NCBI GenBank assembly: GCA_028280165.1
Contig: JANQMI010000177.1
Coordinates: forward strand, 1 to 34,250
DNA from: Oceanicaulis sp.
GTDB lineage: Bacteria; Pseudomonadota; Alphaproteobacteria; Caulobacterales; Maricaulaceae
Length of the DNA stretch: 34,250 bases
Direction of reading: 5' to 3'
This document shows positions 7,446 through 14,346 of the stretch, piece by piece. Numbering within the stretch: position 1 is the first letter of the stretch; each line of letters opens with the position of its first letter. The notes below the pieces were generated by a model. It was not told the origin of the DNA, searched no databases, and worked only from the letters and a program-made list of their open reading frames with translations. The position numbers and the translations under genes were made by a program.

Positions 7446-7465
7446 GTGAGTGAACGCTCACTCAC
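7446..7465. promoter_or_regulatory. Palindrome copy 6
   Basis: GTGAGTGAACGCTCACTCAC; a single G-to-A change next to the centre, arms intact. Confidence 0.75.
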
Positions 7466-7536
7466 TTAGGCGGGTCTCTGCTTCTGCCGACGTGACGATC
7501 GGGGTGCGAGGTTTAGGGATCAGGCCGGGGTGGCCG

Positions 7537-7676
7537 GAGGTCTGGGCCCTGAGCTTCAGGCGTAGAGCTTCAGGCCCGGAGTTCAAGCCCAGATCTCAAG
7601 ACCCATAGTTCGAGGCTTGGCGTTCATGGCCAGGAGCTCTAGGCCTGGCGTTCTGGATCGGGGGCTCAGGGTTCGG
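7537..7676 (+). repeat. 14-bp-period degenerate tandem repeat
   Basis: About ten successive 14-mers align, for example GAGCTTCAGGCGTA, GAGCTTCAGGCCCG, GAGTTCAAGCCCAG, ATCTCAAGACCCAT, AGTTCGAGGCTTGG, CGTTCATGGCCAGG, AGCTCTAGGCCTGG, CGTTCTGGATCGGG and GGCTCAGGGTTCGG. The consensus is roughly RGTTCAAGGCCYGG. The register is unbroken from 7551 to 7676. Fourteen is not a multiple of three, so this is not a repeated peptide in one frame. Confidence 0.75.
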
Positions 7677-7798
7677 CGTCCACAACTCAGGGCTCTGCCG
7701 CCCCCGTTCAACGTCAAAGGGCTTATACCGCGCCGTCTCTAACCCCGCATAAGCCTGGTCCTAATGACGCCGCCAGATCCCGTCGCAGACGACCATTC

Positions 7799-7818
7799 GT
7801 GAGTGAGCGCTCACTCAT
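7799..7818. promoter_or_regulatory. Palindrome copy 7
   Basis: GTGAGTGAGCGCTCACTCAT; differs from the perfect palindrome only in the last base. It lies just beyond the 3' end of the minus-strand YdeI-like gene, so it is not in that gene's promoter. Confidence 0.75.
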
Positions 7819-7930
7819 GGATGGGGCGGGCACCTAGTCTTGCGCGGACGAATCCTCGCGCGCGGCGCGACTTGGGGGCGGCGGTGGAGCGGGTTTGGCG
7901 TTCGCGGGCGAAGCTGTATCGGCGTGGAAC

Positions 7931-8464
7931 CTAGGCCTTGGCCTTGACGGCCTTGCGCCAGGCGCGAAGGTCAGCGCCATGATTGAGCAGCGCGGCCATC
8001 GCCTCTTGAACGCGTTTGGTTCGCGTCGGGGCTGTTTTGGCGGCGCGCACATGTTGGGCCAGCATCCGCTTTTTGCCCGGTGTCAGCGCCTCCCAAAGCC
8101 GGGTTGCGGCGTCTGACGCACGGACCGCATCGTTCAGCTCAACAGGCACATCGACATGGTCCTGATCTGCAATGCGAAAGCGCATTTCGACCGGGTCGCC
8201 GAGCTTGGCTCCGCTGCCCTTTAGAACGGCGGGTGCGACGATCACATAGTGCCGGCCGTCACCTGTGGGCATGAATGCATTCTCCACCGGCATGTCGGCA
8301 ATCTCCCCCTCAACCCGCAAGCGCGGATGTTTCGCCAGGGGCAGCCGCGCGCGGATGTCATCGGGGACCATGATCACGGTGTACCCAATGACCCGGTCTT
8401 TCCCGACGCCAAATCTCTCAAGTTCGGCTTCAAAAACGTAAGGGAAATATGGTGTGCCGGTCAT
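7931..8464 (-). CDS. DUF1905 / YdeI-like protein
   Basis: A 177-aa cytoplasmic protein. The N-terminal half fits DUF1905 (YFPYVFEAELERF, GYTVIMVPDDIRARLP, LRVEGEIADMPVENAFMP, HYVIVAPAVLKGSGAKLGDPVEMRF). The C-terminal half fits the YdeI/OmpD-associated helical tail (DAVRASDAATRLWEALTPGKKRMLAQHV, then a basic end). The family is linked to bacteriocin protection or stress in some annotations, but no reaction is established. It starts 23 nt after the xth stop on the same strand, so the two are likely co-transcribed. No export signal is seen. Confidence 0.8.
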   Translation of the reverse strand: MTGTPYFPYVFEAELERFGVGKDRVIGYTVIMVPDDIRARLPLAKHPRLRVEGEIADMPVENAFMPTGDGRHYVIVAPAVLKGSGAKLGDPVEMRFRIADQDHVDVPVELNDAVRASDAATRLWEALTPGKKRMLAQHVRAAKTAPTRTKRVQEAMAALLNHGADLRAWRKAVKAKA

Positions 8465-8487
8465 GCGGCCTCCAGCGGCCCCTCACC

Positions 8488-9300
8488 CTAGTCGCGCAAC
8501 TCCAGCGTCACCGGGGCATGGTCGGACGGTTTTTCCCAGCTTCTGGTGTAGTCCCACACGCGGAAGGTGTCGCGGCCGCCAGTGAGAGCGGCGCTTTCGA
8601 GGGTGGGCGAGACCCAGATATGGTCCAGCCGCCGCCCTCGATTGGATTTCTTCCAGTCCCGGTTTCGATAGCTCCACCAGGTGAAGATTTTTTCCGGCTC
8701 CTCGATCAGCGCGCGGGCGACATCGATGAACTGGCCTGCATCGCGCACCCGGTCCAGGGCTTCGGTTTCCACCGGCGTGTGGGAGACGACTTTCAGCAAT
8801 TGCTTGTGGGACCACACATCATGTTCGCGTGGCGCGATATTCAGATCGCCGACGAGTACAATGTCTGAGCCGTCCTTGGCCCGGCTGGCGGCATAGCCTT
8901 CCAGCGTGTCCAGGAAGTCCAGCTTGTGTTTAAAGCGCGGATTGGTGTCGGGGTCCGGCTCATCGCCGCCGGCGGGGATGTAGAAATTCTGGATCTCTAC
9001 GCCATCGATCTTCACACGCTGAAACCGGGCCTCACCGCGCGGGCAGAGCGCGTCGTTTTCCAGCTCTTCGAGGGGCAGTTTCGATGCGATCGCGACACCA
9101 TGCATGCCCTTCTGACCCACAATAGCGATATGGGGATAGCCCATCTCTTCGAACGCCGCGCGGGGGAATTGATCGGGCAGGCATTTAATCTCCTGCAAGC
9201 AGATCACATCGGGATTGGCGTCTTCAGCCCACTGGGCCACCAGCGGATGGCGCATGCGGATCGAGTTGATATTCCAAGTCGCAATGGTGAGCGCGCCCAT
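8488..9300 (-). CDS. xth: Exodeoxyribonuclease III (AP endonuclease)
   Basis: This 270-aa enzyme belongs to the endonuclease/exonuclease/phosphatase family and cleaves at abasic sites and degrades the 3' strand of duplex DNA during base-excision repair. Visible motifs are IATWNINSIRMRHP, LQEIKC (metal-binding Glu37), GVAIASK, GDLNIAPREHDVW (catalytic Asp/Asn), RGRRLDHIWVSP and the C-terminal SDHAPV with the catalytic His. Length and motif order are normal for XthA. The start at 9300 (MGALTIATWN) matches family N-termini; an upstream ATG at 9414 would add 38 residues overlapping the previous gene. It follows the unknown gene at 9320-9952 by 19 nt. Confidence 0.95.
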   Translation of the reverse strand: MGALTIATWNINSIRMRHPLVAQWAEDANPDVICLQEIKCLPDQFPRAAFEEMGYPHIAIVGQKGMHGVAIASKLPLEELENDALCPRGEARFQRVKIDGVEIQNFYIPAGGDEPDPDTNPRFKHKLDFLDTLEGYAASRAKDGSDIVLVGDLNIAPREHDVWSHKQLLKVVSHTPVETEALDRVRDAGQFIDVARALIEEPEKIFTWWSYRNRDWKKSNRGRRLDHIWVSPTLESAALTGGRDTFRVWDYTRSWEKPSDHAPVTLELRD

Positions 9301-9319
9301 GCTGGTCCGTCTCTCTGAT

Positions 9320-9952
9320 CTAAAGGATGTTGTAGGTTGAGCCCGCCACGCCCACCGGCCAGCGCCCGCGCACATAAAGCCGCCAGCGAGCCAGGAAAGG
9401 ATGGGTCGGCTCATCGTCCTCGGCTTCGGCCAGGATCACCAGGGCCGCCCCATTGGCCGCTTGGACCAAACCCCCGGCCGCGGCGTTGACCACCGTTTCG
9501 TCATAGACGTCATCCAGCGCGGCGCTGGCCTCGGCAGCGTCACGGGCGGCATCTCCGATCTTCGACGCGATCAGAGCCAGGGCCGCTTCAAGGGCCTGTT
9601 GATCCAGCCGCTCCAGCACCTGGTCCACCAGGCCGGTGCGCAGCATCTCTTCGGCTTCCCAGGCCATGGGATCGCGATCGAGGGTTTCAGCCGCCGCGAC
9701 CGCGTCTGACCAGTCGGCCAGCGAGGCCGCATCGGCGTCCGGAAAGCCCAGCCCGTCCAGATAGGCGCGCGCCAGCGCCTGCTCGCGGGGGTCGAGCGGT
9801 TCGCCCAGGCGGGAGAAATAGGCGGGGTCATTGATCGACTCGGCAAACGCCTTCGCTTTGTAAAGCAAAGGAATTTCGTCGAGTAACCGCGCGATCTCGT
9901 CTTCGGTGCCGTCCAGGCCCCCTGACGCCTCTGGATTCTGGTAGAAAGTCAT
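9320..9952 (-). CDS. Conserved hypothetical acidic helical protein
   Basis: The product, 210 aa when started at the ATG at 9952 (MTFYQNPEASGG), is acidic and Ala/Leu/Asp-rich, and should be mostly alpha-helical: DEIARLLDEIPLLYKAKAFAE, REQALARAYLDGLGFPDADAA, VLERLDQQALEAALALIASKIGDAARDAAEA. No signal peptide, membrane segment or catalytic motif is visible. The frame is open back to 10231, but that extension is Arg/Pro-rich, includes a strong hairpin region, and does not look coded. It probably forms a unit with xth and the YdeI-like gene. I do not recognise the family. Confidence 0.65.
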   Translation of the reverse strand: MTFYQNPEASGGLDGTEDEIARLLDEIPLLYKAKAFAESINDPAYFSRLGEPLDPREQALARAYLDGLGFPDADAASLADWSDAVAAAETLDRDPMAWEAEEMLRTGLVDQVLERLDQQALEAALALIASKIGDAARDAAEASAALDDVYDETVVNAAAGGLVQAANGAALVILAEAEDDEPTHPFLARWRLYVRGRWPVGVAGSTYNIL

Positions 9953-10028
9953 AATCCCATACTTAGCCCGCCTTGGGCGGTATCGCACGCGGCAAACTGC
10001 ATCGGAAACGAAATCAGAGGCCAGTATG

Positions 10029-10065
10029 GGCGCCCGGCAGGGAGGGGTGCGTTCTGCCGGGCGCC
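10029..10065. other. Strong 12-bp hairpin
   Basis: GGCGCCCGGCAG and CTGCCGGGCGCC are perfect reverse complements around a 13-nt loop. Neither side has a T-run, so a classical intrinsic terminator is unlikely; a leader-RNA structure or protein site is possible. Confidence 0.65.
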
Positions 10066-10204
10066 GCTCTGTCAACGCGCGCTCCGGGGTGTGAGCACAC
10101 GCCGCGCGCCGAAGTTGGGGGTCTTCAGCGCAGTGCGATCCCGAGCCGCCGCGGGGGGACGGCGCATGAAGCTCAGGAGCAGCCCGTGGGCTGCAAGTGC
10201 ATTT

Positions 10205-10222
10205 GTGCCACAAGCTTGGCAC
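10205..10222 (+). other. Small hairpin followed by T-rich sequence
   Basis: GTGCCA-CAAGCT-TGGCAC, then TTTGTT. It resembles a weak terminator on the plus strand, but no plus-strand gene precedes it. Confidence 0.35.
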
Positions 10223-10337
10223 TTTGTTCAATTAAATTCGTGAAAGGATTTGCGTGTGATATTTTTATCGCGCTCACTCGGATTTGCGACAAATTGGACA
10301 CGCGCCTCAAGGGCTTAGCGCTTGGGGGCTCGGAGGG

Positions 10338-12425
10338 CTAGCCGACCGAGCTTCCGCTTTCGGGTTCCGCAAAGCGCTCCAGCTCGTCCATCGGCATGGG
10401 CCGTCCGAAGAGATAGCCCTGGGCCAGCGTCGCCCCCAGGCCGCGCAGCTGGGCATATTGCTCAGCGGTCTCGACGCCTTCAGCCACCGTTTTCAGCTTC
10501 AGCGACTTGGCCAGCGCCAGAATGGTCTCCACCACGACACGGGCGTGATCATCATTGCTCATATCGCGCACAAAGGTCTGGTCGATTTTAAAGACGTCAA
10601 ACGGCATGCGCGTCAGATAGGACAGGCTGGAATGGCCGGTGCCGAAATCATCGATGGCGAAGGTCACGCCCATTTCGCGCAGCGGTTCGATCTGTTTGAT
10701 GACCCGCTCGGGATCGCGCATGGCGGTGGATTCGGTGAGCTCCAACTCCAGCATTTCGGGGGGGAGCCCGGATTCCTGCAGCGCGTCGAGCACGGTGTCT
10801 GCGAAGGTCTCGCTTTCAAACTGCATGGCCGAGACATTCACGGCCACGGGAACGCTATGGCCCTTCAGCATCAGGCCGGCGGCTTCCTTACACGCCCGGC
10901 GCAGGACCCAATCGCCAATCTCACCGATCAGGCCGCATTCTTCCGCGGCCTGAATAAAGGCCCCCGGAGACAACAGGCCGGCGGTCGGATGTTGCCAGCG
11001 CACCAGCGCTTCAGCGCCGGACAGCGCGCCGTCCACCATGCCCACCTTAGGCTGGTAGAAGACCACCAGCTGGTCTTCGCGCACCGCCTCGCGCAACTCG
11101 TTTTCCAGGACCAGGCGCTCAAAGGCGCTCTGGTTCATCGAGCTTTCGAAGAATTGACAGGCATTGCCCCCGTCGCGCTTGGCTGCGGCCATGGCCAGGT
11201 CGGCATGGCGCAAAAGCGTTTCCGGATCGGCGCCATCGCGCGGAAAAACCGCAGCGCCAACTGACAATCCCAGGAAGACCTGGTGGCCGGAAATTTCAAA
11301 CGGCCGGCGCACCGCATCAATCACCCGGCGGGCCAGGCGCGCGGCGTCGGACGCATCGCGCAGCCGCGGCATCAGGATGGTAAATTCATCCCCGCCCAGG
11401 CGCGCTACCATGGAGGGGCCGGCGCTGGTGTCGCCATTGGCCAGATCCCAAGCCCGCGCAGCTTCGCGCAGGCGGCGGCCCACCGCTTCCAGCAGGCGAT
11501 CGCCTTCGCCAATGCCCAGCGAGTCGTTGACCCGCTTAAAGCGATCCAGATCTAAGAAGAGCAGGGCCCCTTCGCAATTATGCTCCGCCGCATCGCGGGC
11601 CACCTGCTCGAGCTCTTTTCTAAAGCGCTCCCGATTGGGCAGCTCGGTGATCATGTCCACATAGGCCAGGCGGTGGACGCGTTTCACACTGGCGTCCAGG
11701 CGCGCAAACATGCGGTTAAAGGCGTTGGCCAGGACTTCCAGCTCATCGCCGGTTTGAACATCAATACGCAGATCGAGCTTGCGGGAGCTGGCCAGGCGGG
11801 CGGCTTCGGTCAAGCTGCGAACCGGAGCCAGCGCCTTTGCGATTAAGAAAGCCACCAGCGGCAAGAAGACCACCAAGGCCCCCAGAGCCATCAGGAATTG
11901 GCGGGTCATGATGGCACTGGCCGGCTCGGCCACCGCGCTCAGCGGTACGGTTGCAACCACGGCACCGACCAGGCGGCCCTCATGGAAAACCGGTTCGGCG
12001 ACCCGGATGATTTCGCCAATGGTCTCGATGCGGGTATCGACTGCGCCCAGGGCAGACTGGACCAGGTGATCGGCCGCCCGGTCGCCCACTGCAACGTCAG
12101 CTGGTCCCGTTGTGGCCAGAACCCGGCGGTTCACGTCTGCGGCGTAGACCGCGGTGACATCGTCGCGGGCTGCGAACTGGTCCACCACAGAGGCGAGTCG
12201 CGCATCATTGCGCACGCGGACATAAGCGGACGAATTAGAGGCAAAGAGCTCGGTGATCAGCTCGGCATGGCGCAGGGCCGCTGCACTATTATCGGCGCGT
12301 TTGAGCTGAAACTCGATCCCCATGAGCACGGCCGTGGCCGCGACCAGAATGATGCCGCAGAGCAGGGTGAATTTCATCACCAATGAGCGCATGACCCGCG
12401 CGAATGCGTGCCTGATCGGCGCCAT
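10338..12425 (-). CDS. GGDEF-EAL cyclic-di-GMP enzyme with periplasmic sensor and HAMP
   Basis: A 695-aa inner-membrane protein. Predicted order: cytoplasmic tail, TM1 (about 17-37), periplasmic sensor (about 39-175, Cache-like), TM2 (about 176-197), HAMP (about 198-250), GGDEF domain (about 251-425) and EAL domain (about 435-690). The cyclase half has FLDLDRFKRVND and an intact GGDEF (344-348). The phosphodiesterase half has AEALVRW (EAL at 472-474), LELTES, IDDFGTGHSS, KIDQTFV and AEGVET, so both activities could work. The inhibitory RxxD element (RAWD, 324-327) is pushed away from GGDEF by about 11 extra residues. The product would tune c-di-GMP in response to an external signal. The start follows a run of five G about 9 nt upstream. 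It stands alone, with 385 bp to the next gene. Confidence 0.93.
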   Translation of the reverse strand: MAPIRHAFARVMRSLVMKFTLLCGIILVAATAVLMGIEFQLKRADNSAAALRHAELITELFASNSSAYVRVRNDARLASVVDQFAARDDVTAVYAADVNRRVLATTGPADVAVGDRAADHLVQSALGAVDTRIETIGEIIRVAEPVFHEGRLVGAVVATVPLSAVAEPASAIMTRQFLMALGALVVFLPLVAFLIAKALAPVRSLTEAARLASSRKLDLRIDVQTGDELEVLANAFNRMFARLDASVKRVHRLAYVDMITELPNRERFRKELEQVARDAAEHNCEGALLFLDLDRFKRVNDSLGIGEGDRLLEAVGRRLREAARAWDLANGDTSAGPSMVARLGGDEFTILMPRLRDASDAARLARRVIDAVRRPFEISGHQVFLGLSVGAAVFPRDGADPETLLRHADLAMAAAKRDGGNACQFFESSMNQSAFERLVLENELREAVREDQLVVFYQPKVGMVDGALSGAEALVRWQHPTAGLLSPGAFIQAAEECGLIGEIGDWVLRRACKEAAGLMLKGHSVPVAVNVSAMQFESETFADTVLDALQESGLPPEMLELELTESTAMRDPERVIKQIEPLREMGVTFAIDDFGTGHSSLSYLTRMPFDVFKIDQTFVRDMSNDDHARVVVETILALAKSLKLKTVAEGVETAEQYAQLRGLGATLAQGYLFGRPMPMDELERFAEPESGSSVG

Positions 12426-12596
12426 GGGGCCCCCGAAAATCCGTGTCGCGCACCGGGTGTGCGCAGAGGTTCATCGGTGACCCTAAAGGCGACACACTGA
12501 AAATCCGGTTAAAGCCCTGCGCGAACCTTTCGCAACGTCTCTGGGGCGTTTCCAAGCCGGTTGCGACGGCGCTGAACGGGCGGCGCTGGCCGATGT

Positions 12597-13112
12597 TCAA
12601 GACGGTTTCGGGCGGGGTCCGGGCAGCGTGATCTCGTAGGTGGTTTCGTAGGGCTTAAACCCCGCGCGCTCATAGGCCGAGACCGCGAGCGCGTTGTTGG
12701 CCAGCGTACAAATGCGCAAGCGCGTCACCGAGGGGTCTTTGCCAAAATGGGCTTTCGCTGCGTCCAGCAGGCGTTGGCCAACGCCCTGGCCTCTATGATC
12801 CTCAGCAACGAAGAGGTCGCTGATATAGCCGCACCGATTGGACGCCTCTGTTTCCAGGGTCGATGCACTGATCTCCACCCAAAAGCAGATGAACCCGACA
12901 AGCTGGCCATCCACCAGGGTCACCAGCATGGCCCCACCCTGGTCAGCCGCGCGTGCGCTGAAGTCAGAGACATAGTGCGCGCACAGATCGTGATCGGCTG
13001 GTTTACGCGTATCATGCAGCGCCACTTCATGGGCCTGGAGCTGGGCCAGAAACGCGACAACACCCGGGCGATCGGTGTCGCGCGCCGCTCTGATCTGAAG
13101 TGGATCTGCCAT
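12597..13112 (-). CDS. GNAT-family N-acetyltransferase
   Basis: The 171-aa product has the GNAT fold: IRAARDTDRPGVVAFLAQL at the N-terminus, central strands GAMLVTLVDGQLVGFICFW, the acetyl-CoA loop GYISDLFVAEDHRGQGVGQRLL (R/Q-x-x-G-x-G/A), and the C-terminal LANNALAVSAYERAGFKPYETTYEI. The acceptor is unknown. The start is uncertain between ATG 13112 and GTG 13118, two codons upstream; neither has a strong ribosome site. The kinase gene at 13165 precedes it by about 50 nt on the same strand, so co-transcription is possible. Confidence 0.85.
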   Translation of the reverse strand: MADPLQIRAARDTDRPGVVAFLAQLQAHEVALHDTRKPADHDLCAHYVSDFSARAADQGGAMLVTLVDGQLVGFICFWVEISASTLETEASNRCGYISDLFVAEDHRGQGVGQRLLDAAKAHFGKDPSVTRLRICTLANNALAVSAYERAGFKPYETTYEITLPGPRPKPS

Positions 13113-13164
13113 AGCCACACTCTCGCTGCGCGTGTCGCGGGCGCTCGGATCGCGATCTTGCGAT

Positions 13165-14172
13165 CTAGGCCTCGGTGAGCACCACGCCCTGGCTGGCGGC
13201 CAACGCCTTGAGCTCGGTTTGTGGACGCGCGCCGATATGGGAGATGATTTCGCTGGCCGCGATCACGCCGAGCTTGCCACAGCTTTCCAGATCCATGCCG
13301 CGCGCATAGGCCGACAGGAAGCCGGCGGCAAACAGATCGCCAGCTCCGGTGGTGTCTTCGACTTTGGCCACATCGCCGGCTGGCACGCTGGCTTCATAGT
13401 CGCCTGAGACGATGACCGCGCCTTTCTCGGACCGGGTGACAGCGGCGACGCGCGTTTCTGCGCGGACCGCAGCCAGGGCCTCTTCGAAGGTCTCCACCTG
13501 ATAGAGCGACTTCAATTCAGCTTCGTTGGCGAGCAGCACATCAATATGGTTCTTCACCAATTGGCGGAAGCTGTCGCGGTGGCGCTCCACACAAAAAACA
13601 TCCGACAAGGTCAGGGCCACACGCCGATCATTGGCCTGGGCGATCTCGGCGGCCCGCACAAAGGCGGTCTTCGCTTCGGGGCGGTCAAACAGATACCCTT
13701 CCAGGAAAGTCACGGTCGACGCCTTGACCAGCTCGGGGTCGATATCGCTGTCGGCAATCAGAGCCGAGGCCCCCAGGAAGGTATTCATCGCCCGGCGCGC
13801 ATCCGGCGGAACGGCAATCAGGCAACGCGCTGTCGCCGGACCGCCTTCCAGCGGGGCCGTGTCGTAGTGAACGCCTGCCGCGCGCAAATCGTGGGCAAAG
13901 ACCTCGCCCAGCTGGTCTTTGGCGACTTTTCCAATATAAGCCCCGCGCGCGCCCAGGCTGGCCACGCCGGCCAGCGTGTTGGCGGCCGACCCGCCGGATA
14001 TCTCTTCGCCCGGTGGAAAGGCCGCATACAGCTCTTCGGCGCGCAACTCGTCGATCAGCAGCATCGCATCTTTGGCCAGGCCATGGTCTGCGATGAAGGC
14101 CTCGTCGACGCGGGCGAGCACGTCCACAATGGCGTTGCCAACGCCCAGCACGTCGTAGCGAATTTCAGTCAT
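13165..14172 (-). CDS. PfkB-family carbohydrate/adenosine kinase
   Basis: This 335-aa ribokinase-family protein phosphorylates a sugar or nucleoside hydroxyl with ATP. PfkB signature 1 appears as GGSAANTLAGVASLGARGAYIGKVAKD. Signature 2 appears as VEDTTGAGDLFAAGFLSAYARG with the catalytic Asp in GAGD. The N-terminus (YDVLGVGNAIVDVLARVDEAFI) and the segment FLEGYLFDRP are typical of the alphaproteobacterial group annotated as adenosine kinase, so adenosine (a product of S-adenosylhomocysteine turnover) is the likely substrate; fructokinase-like alternatives cannot be excluded. The length is normal and no residues are obviously missing. Confidence 0.88.
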   Translation of the reverse strand: MTEIRYDVLGVGNAIVDVLARVDEAFIADHGLAKDAMLLIDELRAEELYAAFPPGEEISGGSAANTLAGVASLGARGAYIGKVAKDQLGEVFAHDLRAAGVHYDTAPLEGGPATARCLIAVPPDARRAMNTFLGASALIADSDIDPELVKASTVTFLEGYLFDRPEAKTAFVRAAEIAQANDRRVALTLSDVFCVERHRDSFRQLVKNHIDVLLANEAELKSLYQVETFEEALAAVRAETRVAAVTRSEKGAVIVSGDYEASVPAGDVAKVEDTTGAGDLFAAGFLSAYARGMDLESCGKLGVIAASEIISHIGARPQTELKALAASQGVVLTEA

Positions 14173-14234
14173 GGAAGAGTCTCAAACAGGTCGGAAAGGA
14201 AAGGGAAGGCGGGAGTTAGCGCGCCGCAGCCTGC

Positions 14235-14303
14235 TTCACAAGGCGGGATTCACAAAGGCCGGGTCTCACGCCCCCATTCACAAGCCCCGTTCACAAGCTC
14301 TGA
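14235..14303 (+). repeat. Short direct repeats TTCACAAG with about 14-bp period
   Basis: TTCACAA starts at 14235, 14249, 14277 and 14290; a weaker match (TCTCACG) starts at 14264. Each is followed by a GC-rich tail (GGCGGGA, AGGCCGGG, CCCCG), giving a spacing of about 14 bp. The array lies in the gap between the divergent kinase and ATP-grasp genes. Confidence 0.6.
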
Positions 14304-14346
14304 TCTTCGGGCTATCTCGCAGGCCCTGATCTGATGGAGCCTGACC

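Larger units (their letters stand above)
6002..7930. repeat. Gene-free repeat region carrying seven 20-bp palindromes
   Basis: No open frame here looks like a protein: those present are short, overlap in several frames, are rich in Gly/Arg/Ser and track the repeats. From 6203 to 7818 there are seven copies of a 20-bp palindrome with consensus GTGAGTGAGCGCTCACTCAC. Centre-to-centre distances are about 92, 346, 274, 313, 218 and 353 bp. The DNA between palindromes is itself repeated but much diverged. Recurring blocks include GAGCTCTGTGCC(TTGG), GGTTCAAGGCTCAAG, CCAAGCGCTCTGG, CGGTCACTCAA(C/G)GCGGCAT, TTGCCANTGCGGCAACGCCC, ACCCAAACGGGCAC and CGACCTTTGTGAGTGAG. It reads as a degenerate tandem array whose palindromes are conserved while the spacers drift. 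6002-6202 holds nothing recognisable. Confidence 0.85.
9953..10337. other. Intergenic region with hairpins
   Basis: This 385-bp gap between two minus-strand genes holds no supported gene. It contains a strong 12-bp GC hairpin (10029-10065) and a weaker one (10205-10222). The stretch around 10200-10290 is clearly more AT-rich and may hold the promoter for the 9320-9952 gene group. Confidence 0.5.

Noticed and set aside
6359-7449. Several 60-160-codon open frames inside the palindrome array, on both strands.
   Set aside because: They overlap in several frames, their composition follows the repeats, they lack ribosome sites and conserved-looking motifs, and some simply read through the palindromes.
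6203-7818. Palindrome array as a CRISPR or an integron cassette array.
   Set aside because: Spacing of 92-353 bp is irregular and far too long for CRISPR, spacers are related to each other, and there is no cas gene. No attC-like core sites or integrase are seen.
10284-11264. A 326-codon plus-strand frame opposite the GGDEF-EAL gene.
   Set aside because: It lies antisense to a gene with complete cyclase and phosphodiesterase motifs; the frame is His/Gln/Gly-rich as expected from mirror codons of GC-rich DNA.
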